Source: Lactococcus sp. S-13
GTDB lineage: Bacteria; Bacillota; Bacilli; Lactobacillales; Streptococcaceae
Reading direction: 5' to 3'
DNA: 64,000 bases
Assembly: GCF_004210295.1 (NCBI RefSeq)
Contig: NZ_SDAK01000001.1
Coordinates: 682,001-746,000 of the forward strand
The notes under the pieces are model-generated. The model ran no database searches and was not told where the DNA came from. It was given only the letters and a program-made list of their open reading frames with translations. Of this stretch, positions 1 to 9,394 are shown piece after piece. The translations under genes and the position numbers were made by a program. Each line of letters begins with the position of its first letter. Position 1 is the first letter of the stretch.

Positions 1-2200
1 GTTTTGTCTTCGTCCATTTATATCCTGCAATATAAGGCGCATAAAATAGCGAATTAGAAGAGGGCATCGTATCCCGCCGTTCCCAGTTTCCTTCAGGCAC
101 ACCATTGGCATCAAATTCTGGCATGGTCGTCGAATTGTAAGTCTGCGAAAAATAATAAAAAGGTTGAGGAACCTGATTATCGACCTTGACTACCGTCAAG
201 ACAGCCACGTGCCAAGTCCATGGCTCAGTCCGCAGCGTCCCATTAGCCGCATTTGCAAGAGCAGCATCATGCACAGGCAGACCGTCCACACCCGCGTACC
301 AAGGCAAAGGATTGCCCGAACCATCCACAAAGTTAATGGTTTCCGTCGATTTAGTCAAACTGGTGGCCGTATAAGTCGTTTTAGTCATGTGAACAATAAA
401 GTTTTGCCCCACACCATCTTGACTAAAAACAGCACTCGCCGTATTGGCCGCCGTAAAACCATCCGAAATAGTATAATAACCCTTAGACTCCAGATTAGCA
501 ATCACACTAGCCGTACTATAAGTCGCCTGTGAACCAAAATCTCCTGTGATTGTATCTTGCTGAAGCACACTGGCAGGATTTTGCCCCGTCGGGTCAATCG
601 AATCGTCCACATAAGTCACCGTCGCCGTTTCAGGTTTAATTTTATAAACATAATAAACATTCAGATTGTTGGTCTGATAAAGTCCTGTCGCAGGATCGCT
701 GACAATTTTAGCACTATTATTTTTCGCCGTCGCAAGCCCCACATAAGAATAACCCGTAGGCACTGTTGACAAAGGATTTGTAATGTAAGTATCAGATCCA
801 ACCACACCAGAAGTTGTCACTTTCGGCGCAATCGGATTACCATTCGCATCAATATAGTTGGTCGTAACTGTATTTCTTACAGCCTCAAAGTTAACAAAAC
901 TATCTTTTGGGATTTGAACCTGTTGCAAGTTCACCGCACCCCCAGTACTCCCCGTCATGAAAAATGACAGTGAAGTAGGATAAGTTTTGTTTCCTGAGCT
1001 ATCCGTCGTTGAAACACCAGCCAAATCCTCCAAAGTCGTGATTGGAATGGACCAATCATAAGGGGTCTGAGTAATTGTAGTAACCGTTCCAATTTCTATA
1101 CGATAAACAGTTGTATTTTTCACCCTATTGACAGTAGCCGTACCTTGTGTATAGCTCCCAGTAGTTGTCGAATTTCCAGAAGGTGAGGTATAAGTAAAGT
1201 TTACCGTCTTATTAGTACCAGCACTAAAACCACTTGCAGTAATAGCCGTTACCCCAGACACACTTGGATTCGTTGATGAATAAACGACAGCTGTCGATTT
1301 ACTCGTCGATGTTCCCCCACCATAGGAAACTTCCAAAGTTCCTTCATTCGCAGGTGTACTACCAGTCCCTGGAGTATAAGTCAAAGTCAAAGGACGAAAA
1401 GTCCCATCCGCCAACTCAGAAATCGTTTGTTGAGGACTATCTGTCCGATTATAAGCTGTTTTCGGCGCAATAATCCCATTGTTTCCAGACATCGTAGAAT
1501 TTGGCGCATCATACATAGGATTAGGATTGGCAAAAGTCCAACCGCCAATAGCAGTACTTCCCGTTTTCAAAGTCGAAGGGTCACCACCATAAAGCTTATT
1601 ATCATTGCTAGAGCTAATCCCATCTCCCAGAGTATAAGCAGGGTCAGCCGAGGTACTCGTTGTACCAGTTGCTGGCAGATTAGACGGAATCGTGTAGCTG
1701 TTAGCCCAAGGGTCAACAGTCCAGCCAAAAGCTCCACGCAGCCCACCAATCCCAGAGTCTGCACCACCAGCCCCTGTTTTCCCAGCATTCCCTGGATAGA
1801 AGCCCAGAGAAACACCGTCAGCACCGCCAAGTTTACCCATATTTAAGCCCAAACTCAACCGGATAGGCTGTGTCATATCCATTTGTAGAGCAGTCAAAGC
1901 CACAATCCCACTTTGATTTCCTGTAGCAGTAGTCAGTGTAGCCGTACCAAGACCTGTCGTAGCATTATAATCATACCCACCAGTTTGCGCTGTACCATTT
2001 GTAGTAACCGCAGTACTCCAGTTACTAGAATGATTCGCATTCCAAGAAAAATAATCTTGAAAATTACTGGCATCAACCGTGACATTATTGATACTAGAAG
2101 CAAAGACACTTCTTTTAGGATAGAGCGAGAGGACGAAGAACGAAAAGAGGACAGAAAGTCCCGCAAAAAGACGTATTATTTTTGAATTTTTTCTTTTCAT
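1..2200 (-). CDS. Large L-type-lectin / MucBP surface adhesin, probable pilus tip protein (partial)
   Basis: An open frame starts at ATG 2200 and stays open to the left edge (about 733 codons), so the C-terminus is missing. A signal peptide (MKRKNSKIIRLFAG, hydrophobic to about residue 35) is followed by a lectin-like region with Gly-rich stretches such as GIGGLRGAFGWTVDP near residues 150-170. From about residue 440 come repeated MucBP-like units opening with TTNYIDANGNP, TVTYVDDS and INFVDGSGNPLPW. The gene begins 1 base after the stop of the minor pilin, so it is the last visible gene of the pilus operon. Its place beside srtC and its lectin/mucin-binding layout suggest the tip adhesin; an LPxTG signal would be expected beyond the edge. 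Domain names come from motif reading and the ligand is unknown. Confidence 0.8.
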   Translation of the reverse strand, partial: MKRKNSKIIRLFAGLSVLFSFFVLSLYPKRSVFASSINNVTVDASNFQDYFSWNANHSSNWSTAVTTNGTAQTGGYDYNATTGLGTATLTTATGNQSGIVALTALQMDMTQPIRLSLGLNMGKLGGADGVSLGFYPGNAGKTGAGGADSGIGGLRGAFGWTVDPWANSYTIPSNLPATGTTSTSADPAYTLGDGISSSNDNKLYGGDPSTLKTGSTAIGGWTFANPNPMYDAPNSTMSGNNGIIAPKTAYNRTDSPQQTISELADGTFRPLTLTYTPGTGSTPANEGTLEVSYGGGTSTSKSTAVVYSSTNPSVSGVTAITASGFSAGTNKTVNFTYTSPSGNSTTTGSYTQGTATVNRVKNTTVYRIEIGTVTTITQTPYDWSIPITTLEDLAGVSTTDSSGNKTYPTSLSFFMTGSTGGAVNLQQVQIPKDSFVNFEAVRNTVTTNYIDANGNPIAPKVTTSGVVGSDTYITNPLSTVPTGYSYVGLATAKNNSAKIVSDPATGLYQTNNLNVYYVYKIKPETATVTYVDDSIDPTGQNPASVLQQDTITGDFGSQATYSTASVIANLESKGYYTISDGFTAANTASAVFSQDGVGQNFIVHMTKTTYTATSLTKSTETINFVDGSGNPLPWYAGVDGLPVHDAALANAANGTLRTEPWTWHVAVLTVVKVDNQVPQPFYYFSQTYNSTTMPEFDANGVPEGNWERRDTMPSSNSLFYAPYIAGYKWTKTK

Positions 2201-2201
2201 C

Positions 2202-2888
2202 TTAGCTTCTCCCTCCTCTTTTTTTCTCTAAAAGCATTATAATAACCGCAAAACACAGCATTCCCATAAGCACTCCGCTCAACTTGGAGGAGGCTTCCCC
2301 TGTTTTAGGTAGATTCTCGCCAGTTCTCACCTGCTTGGGTGCTGTCGAAAGGGGGTCAACGCTTGATTTAGGATAGAGATAAACCCTATCCAGATAGCCA
2401 TTTTTTGCCAGATTTTCCACAGGCAAACGTAAAAGGACTGGCGCTGCAGGATTTGCCAATCCCTTTGCACTATTGGTGATTTCTGAGACAATGTAAAAAC
2501 CATCCTCTAACGAAACCTTCGCTTCTCCCCTGCTATCCGTCATCAAAGCTAATCCTTTACCGACCATTTTATAGGTCGCATGATTAGATAAATCAATCGT
2601 CTCACCGTCTTTGTGAGGAGTGATTTTTTGAATCTCATAAGTAATCCCCTCCAAGGGCGCAAGGTCACTATTATCCGTTGATAAGCGGATATTATTGATT
2701 TTCAAATCACCCGTATTGATTACTTCATTCCCAGAACCAGCAGTCAAAGCATATTTGACAATAATCACTTCCTGCTCATGTAAACTTCCAAGCTGTCCCT
2801 GCGCAAACACTCGCTCCGCGCCTAAAGAACTCACAAAAATGAAGAAAACAAGAAAAAACCGAACGATAACCTTCTTCACTCTAATCAA
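2202..2888 (-). CDS. LPxTG minor/anchor pilin
   Basis: A 228-residue secreted protein: signal peptide about 1-29 (ends AERVFAQ), one Ig-like pilin domain, then LPKTGE, a hydrophobic segment and the basic tail EKKRGGRS, the layout of a sortase substrate. A YLYPKSS stretch resembles the pilin motif (VxVYPK) whose Lys joins subunits. The start overlaps the srtC stop by 4 bases (ATGA), so translation is coupled. Small LPxTG pilins in such operons usually act as the basal anchor linked to peptidoglycan by the housekeeping sortase. That role is inferred from size and position; a minor shaft subunit is the alternative. Confidence 0.82.
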   Translation of the reverse strand: MIRVKKVIVRFFLVFFIFVSSLGAERVFAQGQLGSLHEQEVIIVKYALTAGSGNEVINTGDLKINNIRLSTDNSDLAPLEGITYEIQKITPHKDGETIDLSNHATYKMVGKGLALMTDSRGEAKVSLEDGFYIVSEITNSAKGLANPAAPVLLRLPVENLAKNGYLDRVYLYPKSSVDPLSTAPKQVRTGENLPKTGEASSKLSGVLMGMLCFAVIIMLLEKKRGGRS

Positions 2889-3748
2889 TTTTCCTCCTTT
2901 CGCTTCTTCTTTTTTAACACTTTAACCATCACCCAAATCACGGCAAGCCCAGCCAATATCGCTGAGCCAAGAAAAACCCAAAAATCATAACCGTACTTAT
3001 TACGTTGGATAGACTCTTGCGCTGTTTTAGAATGATAAGGCACGCGCACTCCCGTTACCAACAGCCGTTGGCTATTAACCCCTGTCGGATAACAAGTGAT
3101 TAAAGTTGCCAAATCTTTCCCTTTTTGGATTCCCAACGTCGAAACATCATCAGGGTTGACAATCTTGATGTTATCAATCTTATATTTCAACTTAAGATTC
3201 AAACTATCGATATAAAAAACATCGCCAAGCTTCAACTTATCCAAGTCTGTAAATAAGGTATTATTAACCCGGCCAGAATGTGCTGTCAAGACAGTGTGCG
3301 TGTTTTTATCCCCGATGGGCAAGCTAGTATTTTCCAGATGCCCCACCCCAATCGAAAGCGTCTGCTCAGAATCGCCATGATAGATTGGTATATTCTTCAC
3401 ACCAATCTGCGGAATAGAGATATCCCCCATCAGGCCAGTTGAGTCAATTCTCAACAACTGATTATAATTCTGTTGTGGTGCATTATAAAACAGATGCTGA
3501 CTCTTAGCATAGATATAGTCATTATAGGCTCGCGCCTCAGCTAATATCTGATTGGTTTGTTTTTTATTTAATTTTGAAGTGTCTTTCTCATATCTGGTGA
3601 TAATCGCTGTTGTTTTATGAGCAATCAAGGTATTTGCAATGATGGGGTAAAATAACGCCCCTAGTGCAATCAATGCAAAAAAGACACTCAAAATATCACG
3701 AAAGGAACGTTTTCCTTTCTTTGTAGACGGCTTTTGCTTCATCTTCAA
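2885..3748 (-). CDS. srtC: Class C (pilin-polymerising) sortase
   Basis: A membrane transpeptidase of 287 residues that joins pilin subunits. It has an N-terminal membrane segment (about 17-40), the catalytic His in LTAHSGR, the catalytic Cys in TLITCYPTG followed by the Arg of NSQRLLVTG, and a C-terminal membrane segment with a KKKKRKEEN tail. Two membrane segments and the TLxTCxPxGxNxxRLLV signature are typical of class C. It lies between the backbone pilin (43-base gap) and the minor pilin (4-base overlap). The backbone-sortase-small LPxTG order resembles lactococcal pilus operons. I do not see a clear DPW/DPF lid motif. Confidence 0.93.
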   Translation of the reverse strand: MKMKQKPSTKKGKRSFRDILSVFFALIALGALFYPIIANTLIAHKTTAIITRYEKDTSKLNKKQTNQILAEARAYNDYIYAKSQHLFYNAPQQNYNQLLRIDSTGLMGDISIPQIGVKNIPIYHGDSEQTLSIGVGHLENTSLPIGDKNTHTVLTAHSGRVNNTLFTDLDKLKLGDVFYIDSLNLKLKYKIDNIKIVNPDDVSTLGIQKGKDLATLITCYPTGVNSQRLLVTGVRVPYHSKTAQESIQRNKYGYDFWVFLGSAILAGLAVIWVMVKVLKKKKRKEEN

Positions 3749-3791
3749 AGTTAAGTCCCTCGTTCCTTTTTCCTTCTTAAATCAAACAACA

Positions 3792-5396
3792 TTATTTGGC
3801 TTCATCAGAACCTTTACGACGACGAATCACGATAGATGAAGTCCCAGCTACCGCAGCGATAACCAAAATTCCAATCAAACCTTGTCCCCCTGTGAATGGC
3901 AACTTGATATTTGAACCATCCAAGTTATTAGACACTTCGACATTCGTTGTTGTTGGGTCGATTGACGCTGTCACATCAACAACCACGGTTTGGCGGTCGT
4001 ATCCTTTTGGCGCTTCGGTTTCAATCGCATAGTAATGCGTATTAGCTGTCGAAGTCGCACCAGATACACTAGAACTATCGGTCAATTCGAGACCATCAAA
4101 TTCGATTTCCCCATCTGCACCAGTCGTCAAGCCATAATCTCCACCAGTGACAGGATTTTGAACATAGCTGGCACTTGCCGTCGCCGTTGTTGAGCCAGAG
4201 TCAGCCAGAGCTTGTGCAGCAGACTGTGAATCAGCTTTAATCAATTTGAAAGTTGCACCTGCAAGGGGCGTTTTAGCGACAGAATCAATCTTTTTGATTT
4301 TCAAGGCTCCTAGATAAACCTCAGGAACATCGGTCGGTTGGTTTGAGTCACCGGGCAAGGTGTCTGGTGTAGAACTTCCAGTCGTATTGCTCAAATCCAA
4401 TCCAAAAGCATTTTTGATTGTTGTGGAGTAGCTATTTCCGATTTGACCGTATTTGTAATCTTTTGCCACGGTTGTAGTCAGGTTAACGGTAAATTTATCG
4501 GTTGCACTTGTTTTTGCAGCTTTGACTGCTTTTATACCTGTATCAGTGAGCTTCAGATCAATCTTTCCATCCGTCGTGGTCAACGTATAGTCAGTCCCTT
4601 CACTGAGGGAAAGTTCTGTACTTCCCACCAGAAAATGAATCGCTTTGTAAGTCAAGTTGCTATTGAGTGTATCGGTCAATTCAAAAGAACCTACCACACC
4701 GTCATCTGTTACGAGTGAATCAGAGAAGGCTGATGTCAGATTCCAAGTGATGTCGCTTCCCGCAAAGACTGTCGCTTGTTTGTCGGTTTTGGTATTGTCA
4801 TTAAGGACATTGTCACCGACTTCAACGGTTTTATTCACCGCATTATCTTGTGAAAGGTTTGTCTTAGGATAAACGTTGATGTCATAGAGCCAGCCGTCTT
4901 TTGCTTGTGATGAACTAGAGTTGAGTGGGACTTGAACAATCGCGTCTTGCATCGATGTCACACCATTGACCGTCGTCACTTGATGTAGCAGATAGTAACC
5001 ATCGGTTGTGATTGGCAGATTTACTGTCCCCGTAGCATCCGTCGTTCCTGTCACAACAGTACTTGTGGTCGTATAGCCTGAACCAGCTGTACTGCCATTT
5101 GGTGCTACCATATCTGCTGCTGAGCCAGTCGGTGTAATCATCGTTGCAGTATAAGTCACATTTGCCAGAGGTGTTCCTGTCACATCCTGCTCTGACCCGT
5201 CATTCACTGTGTTGGACTGGTTAGCACTAGGGTCACCTTGCAAAGCATGAACTGTGATTTCGCGTGCGCTTGTTGTATCGGGTTGGCTTGTTGCCGCAAA
5301 TGCTCGTATACCAGCTCCTAAGCTCACACTTGTCATCAATGCAACAGACAACAAGGATACCGCTTTGAGTGAGGTTGTTTTTCCTAAAAGTTTCAT
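3792..5396 (-). CDS. Major backbone pilin (SpaA-type, LPFTG)
   Basis: A 534-residue shaft subunit. A signal peptide (about 1-34) precedes the pilin motif WLYDINVYPKTN near residue 160, whose Lys is the expected polymerisation site. A CnaB-like domain carries the E-box YAIETEAPKGYDRQ near residue 455; such Glu residues support intramolecular isopeptide bonds. The sorting signal LPFTGG is followed by a hydrophobic span and RRRKGSDEAK. All marks of a sortase-C-polymerised backbone are present. It is the first gene of the operon, with an AAAGGAG ribosome site before ATG 5396. Confidence 0.93.
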   Translation of the reverse strand: MKLLGKTTSLKAVSLLSVALMTSVSLGAGIRAFAATSQPDTTSAREITVHALQGDPSANQSNTVNDGSEQDVTGTPLANVTYTATMITPTGSAADMVAPNGSTAGSGYTTTSTVVTGTTDATGTVNLPITTDGYYLLHQVTTVNGVTSMQDAIVQVPLNSSSSQAKDGWLYDINVYPKTNLSQDNAVNKTVEVGDNVLNDNTKTDKQATVFAGSDITWNLTSAFSDSLVTDDGVVGSFELTDTLNSNLTYKAIHFLVGSTELSLSEGTDYTLTTTDGKIDLKLTDTGIKAVKAAKTSATDKFTVNLTTTVAKDYKYGQIGNSYSTTIKNAFGLDLSNTTGSSTPDTLPGDSNQPTDVPEVYLGALKIKKIDSVAKTPLAGATFKLIKADSQSAAQALADSGSTTATASASYVQNPVTGGDYGLTTGADGEIEFDGLELTDSSSVSGATSTANTHYYAIETEAPKGYDRQTVVVDVTASIDPTTTNVEVSNNLDGSNIKLPFTGGQGLIGILVIAAVAGTSSIVIRRRKGSDEAK

Positions 5397-5886
5397 CTTG
5401 TTATTCTCCTTTATTTAGTAAATATCATCTTTTTTATGTTCGTAATAATAAACGTGTATTCTCAAGATTATGTTAGTTTTTATACAAATTCATTACGTAG
5501 TTATTCTAACACTTTGAGATTTTTATTCAAGACATTACGCTCTATTTTTCTTAGTTTTTAGACAAATTAGTATAAGTGTCTAATAATTTTATTTTTCAGC
5601 TCAAATGGCGCTATTATCTACTTGGTGACTATTAAATCCTTCACATTTATTCCTTAATCTTTTCTGGTTTTTCCCTCAAGTGTCTTGAATCATTTTGCTG
5701 CTCTCGCTGCTTAATTGTTATCAAGTTGGTTACGCCTATCTTTCAAACAAGAGTTAGCTTTCTAGTTTGAAATGCAATTACAAAGGAAATTAGAGTAAAA
5801 AATAATATTCACTTTTTTTTGATGAAAAGAATAAAAAAAGTCAGATGAGAAATTTTCTCATCTGACTTTTTATTCATCGTCAACTT
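5397..5886. other. Intergenic region upstream of the pilus operon
   Basis: No gene is seen here. The part near 5396 must hold the pilus promoter (an AT-rich TATAAA lies near 5480 on the minus strand). Two direct copies of TTAGTTTTTA(T/G)ACAAATT lie at 5473-5490 and 5551-5568, 78 bases apart, each near a CATTACG. They could be binding sites for a pilus regulator, but no regulator gene is adjacent. The far end (5833-5872) is the terminator of the WxL operon. Confidence 0.5.
5833..5872 (-). terminator. Rho-independent terminator of the WxL operon
   Basis: A long stem, AAAAGTCAGATGAGAA against its complement at 5855-5870, followed on the minus strand by a T run. It lies 15 bases after the stop of the large WxL gene. 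Confidence 0.85.
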
Positions 5887-8800
5887 CTAGGGAGCGCTCG
5901 TGAGTGTCCAGGTCACTTGGCCTTGATAGTTGGCATTTGGGACTTGGAGACTGTTTGGAGCTGTGAGTTTAAAGGCTCCTTCTTCTGAGGTTACCACGGT
6001 GGTGAGTTTTCCTGTCGTGGAGTTGCTATCGGATCCTGCTGTGATTGGTGTGTTAAGGGTCATTGGTGTTCCTCTGAAACTCAACATGGTATCACCGAAA
6101 CTCAAACCGAGCACACTTGTGCTGGTGATTGCTTTGGTTTGTGCCACAGTCAGTGTCCAAGACAGTGTTCCACCAGTTGGGACTGCACGCGCATCATTGA
6201 CAACGACGTCTTGAGATTTGTGATCTGAATCTTCCATTTCGCCTGTCAAATTTTGGGTGCTGCCTGTGATGAAGTGAGTTCCAAAGTCGATATTGCTTGG
6301 AACAGAGAATGAAACGACGCCTTCATAGTCATATTGTGCTGAGTAGTTATTGGAAGGTGTGGCTAGAAGATTTCCTCCTGCTAGTGCTACGACATTGGCC
6401 AGTGCTACTGTCGTGGCGTTGGTATCGAAATTACCGTTTGGATCAGCGTAGTGAGCCAAGTACCAATTTTGGTAGGTGGTTCCGCCTGCAAGTATCTTAG
6501 CCTTAAGGGCATTTTCAGTCGCGGTCACGACACTGCTCGGAATTGGTGCGCCTGTCAGTCCTGTCCACACTGTCCCGTTAGCATCTGATTGGAAAGAGAT
6601 GGTAAAACTATCAGGTGGTGTCAAGGTAATTCCTGCACCAGTGAAGTTAGCACGTAAGGTTGGTTTTTGAGTCAGGGCATTAAGGATAATGACCCAGTTT
6701 TGTGTGGCTGCACTCGTCACTGTCGGGAAGACTGCGCGTGTCGCTAGGTACAAATCACTCGGCGCACTCGCAGCTGTACCGGTCTTTGTCACAGTGTTGC
6801 CTGAAGCATCTTTACCTGTCAAGGTAATAGTTGTACCAGAATAAGTAAAGCTGGTATAAGTATTTCCATCGGGTGTTGCTACGGATTGGACTCCATAGCC
6901 TGTTGGGAGCCAGTTGGCTGGCATTGATGTCAAGGATGCGCCTGTCCCTGCTGTGAGTGTACTGTTTGTTGGGAGATTTCCTTGGAGCTTACCGGGATTT
7001 GCCGTCGTTGCTCCAGAGTCCGTCGCACCGGGAGTTCCTTTGGCCCATTGGTAGGTAAAGTTCACTTTGTTTTGGTTGGCAGATACTGTCGTAGCAAAGG
7101 TCATGCCACTCGCCGTTGTTCCCGTATACTTCGCATTAGCCGATAGAGCCGCTGCTAAACTACTGTATGTTCCGAGGGTTGTACCATTTGCTGTGACCAC
7201 AACGCTTGTGGTGTAACCTGTCGGTGCGGTATAAGTCGGCGCACCAGTGATGGCTGTGGTATAAGCACCTGATACTGAGCTTGTGCTTGGCAAAGCTGGG
7301 CCAGTGGAGCCACTGGCATAGTTGAAAGTGAAGTTAGCGGTGATTTTATCCGCTTCATAATACATCAAGAACACGTTTGGAGTTCCTGAGCCAAATCCTG
7401 CTAGTTCATTAGCGGGCTGACTGGTCAAGGAAACGGGAATCATGCCGCCATTTTCAGCGTTAGCGTCTTTGATAGCTGCTGCCATTGCGGCAGAGATATC
7501 TGAATAACCCGTGTAATAACCTGCAGTACTTGTGCTTGGGGCAGTGTTGGCTGTTGGACTTGTCCAACCTAGAGCGCTGGTCGTCCAGAACACACGGTTT
7601 TGTGCCGCTTTTGAGTCATAATACTTGACCCCGGCGTAGTGATAACCTGCGGGTAAAGCTTGAATCGTTGTTGGTGCAGTGATAGCTGTACCTGTGACAC
7701 CTGTTTGACCTGCTGGTGTAGCTGGATAAGTTGTCAGATTTGCTGCGGTACTTTGGGTATTAAACGCGTGTCCGTAAGCAAACCAAGCCGACTGTGCTGT
7801 TGGCACGTAGTAGACATTGATTTGGTTAGGGTTAGGGTTAGGGTTAGAACTATCATAGTTTGCCACAGTGAGGTACTGCGTTGAAGCTGTCCCAGTGGTA
7901 ACATCGTTGTTTGGGTCAGTGGCACTGTCGCCTGTCAAGACTCCACTGCTATTAAAGCTACCACCATAGGTTACTTTATTGCCATTGGCTGCACTCCATG
8001 TTTGGTTGTAACCTGCTGGAATGGTAGGGGCAGAGAAAGTATAGAGTCCTGGTACGCCACCTTGTGAAGCAGTCACTCCTCCGGGTTGAGAAAGTGAGAT
8101 GCGGTCTCCGACATTGGCTGTAATGGTTGAGCTGGTATAGCTGGCTACTTTTTGTTTGGTGACAGAGTTAATGTAGTTGACTTGGACAGGGGCTGTCCCA
8201 CGGTTCCCTGTGATTTTACTTGTATTGTTTGAGAAAGAGATATTTCCGTAGTTATTTCCTGTCCCACCGAAAGCTCCGATAGACATGGAGCGTGGTAGGG
8301 TCAATTTTTGGGTCACTGTTGCAGAGCCCGCACCTGTATTGACCGAGCCGTCAGAGTTCAAGGCTTGTGCATAGTAGGTCAGTGTTCCTGAGATTTTAGC
8401 AGCTGTTGTGCCTGGACTATCGGGCGTCCACGTCATCGTGACTTGTTCGTCTTCTGTTTGTTTGGTGTAAGGAATAATCCCATTCAAGCCAGCACCGAGA
8501 TAGGAGCTTCCTTGCCATTTGCTGATAGGATAGGTAGAACCATTATTATAAGTTCCAGTCGCATCGGGAATAAGGTTTCCAGCCGCTTGGTCAAGCAGTG
8601 TCCGGCTATCATTGGTTACGATTGATTTGCTGGCGTAGTCATAAGTTGTCCGGATGACAGAGGCATAGATAGGGCCGGGAGATTGACCAAACCATTGGTC
8701 TATCCCATCAATATCTTGCGTTGCATCATCTAACAAACCAGATGAGGCGTTGTAATACAAATCCCGTCCTGCAAAGACTGAGCCTTGAAGTCCCCCAATC

Positions 8801-9321
8801 CCAAGACCAGCACCTGTTGGAAAATTCACAGGTCGCGTATTTTTTGAAGGGGTGCTTGAATTCGTGTTAATCTGTGCTGTGGTAGATGGTGTCAAAAGAA
8901 AACCAACTGCATCGCCAGCCATAGTATAGTCCTGACCCACGATAGGATTTATAATCTGAGTCCGGAAAACACCTGAGATAGATGTCGTATTCGACATATC
9001 CATCGCTGCTTTGAAAATCGCATAGCCTGCTTGGTTTTTAGCGTTTTGAGTGAGGTTAAACCAGTTGCCAGCAATTTGAGTTGTTCCTAAACTATTCCAA
9101 CTTGCTGTATTATTGATTGCAGATGATAGTGTGGTGTCAGACCAGTTATGAGCGCCTGTGTCAAAGGTGCCACCTGAGGTCAGGGCTTGACCACCTAAAG
9201 TCGCAGCTTTTACGTCTTGGGCAGGGAGTATTCCTAGAGTTGGCAACATGGTACTTACCAAAAGTAAGGCACTGCTACCTATGTTTATGGACTTTTTAAG
9301 TAAGTGTTTTAGATTCGCCAT
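5887..9321 (-). CDS. Large WxL-domain surface protein with L-type lectin-like N-terminus
   Basis: A secreted protein of 1144 residues. The signal peptide is about 1-40 (ends DVKAA). A lectin-like region follows (about 45-370, with GAGLGIGGLQGSVFAG). Then comes a MucBP-like unit (VQVNYINSVTKQKVASY, about 380-450) and a long Thr/Ser/Gly-rich stalk of repeated immunoglobulin- or MucBP-like units. The C-terminal WxL domain has both motifs, SWTLTVA and the final VTWTLTSAP. WxL domains bind peptidoglycan non-covalently, so the protein should sit on the cell surface with its neighbours. It is the last gene of the operon; GAGAGGAAAC precedes ATG 9321. The ligand is unknown. The short NPNPNPN segment near residue 500 is coded by a GGTTAG repeat. 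Confidence 0.88.
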   Translation of the reverse strand: MANLKHLLKKSINIGSSALLLVSTMLPTLGILPAQDVKAATLGGQALTSGGTFDTGAHNWSDTTLSSAINNTASWNSLGTTQIAGNWFNLTQNAKNQAGYAIFKAAMDMSNTTSISGVFRTQIINPIVGQDYTMAGDAVGFLLTPSTTAQINTNSSTPSKNTRPVNFPTGAGLGIGGLQGSVFAGRDLYYNASSGLLDDATQDIDGIDQWFGQSPGPIYASVIRTTYDYASKSIVTNDSRTLLDQAAGNLIPDATGTYNNGSTYPISKWQGSSYLGAGLNGIIPYTKQTEDEQVTMTWTPDSPGTTAAKISGTLTYYAQALNSDGSVNTGAGSATVTQKLTLPRSMSIGAFGGTGNNYGNISFSNNTSKITGNRGTAPVQVNYINSVTKQKVASYTSSTITANVGDRISLSQPGGVTASQGGVPGLYTFSAPTIPAGYNQTWSAANGNKVTYGGSFNSSGVLTGDSATDPNNDVTTGTASTQYLTVANYDSSNPNPNPNQINVYYVPTAQSAWFAYGHAFNTQSTAANLTTYPATPAGQTGVTGTAITAPTTIQALPAGYHYAGVKYYDSKAAQNRVFWTTSALGWTSPTANTAPSTSTAGYYTGYSDISAAMAAAIKDANAENGGMIPVSLTSQPANELAGFGSGTPNVFLMYYEADKITANFTFNYASGSTGPALPSTSSVSGAYTTAITGAPTYTAPTGYTTSVVVTANGTTLGTYSSLAAALSANAKYTGTTASGMTFATTVSANQNKVNFTYQWAKGTPGATDSGATTANPGKLQGNLPTNSTLTAGTGASLTSMPANWLPTGYGVQSVATPDGNTYTSFTYSGTTITLTGKDASGNTVTKTGTAASAPSDLYLATRAVFPTVTSAATQNWVIILNALTQKPTLRANFTGAGITLTPPDSFTISFQSDANGTVWTGLTGAPIPSSVVTATENALKAKILAGGTTYQNWYLAHYADPNGNFDTNATTVALANVVALAGGNLLATPSNNYSAQYDYEGVVSFSVPSNIDFGTHFITGSTQNLTGEMEDSDHKSQDVVVNDARAVPTGGTLSWTLTVAQTKAITSTSVLGLSFGDTMLSFRGTPMTLNTPITAGSDSNSTTGKLTTVVTSEEGAFKLTAPNSLQVPNANYQGQVTWTLTSAP

Positions 9322-9394
9322 TGTTGTTTCCTCTCTAAAAGTTAGGGGCCTTCTTAAATAGAAGAACCCCCTAACTCATCTTTTCTGCTGTTTT

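Noticed and set aside
7824-7847. Telomere-like GGTTAG repeat, four units
   Set aside because: It lies inside the large WxL gene and simply codes the NPNPNPN linker on the minus strand.
7818-7925. Minus-strand frame of Thr/Leu repeats at 7734-7925
   Set aside because: It is an alternate-frame shadow of the large WxL gene.
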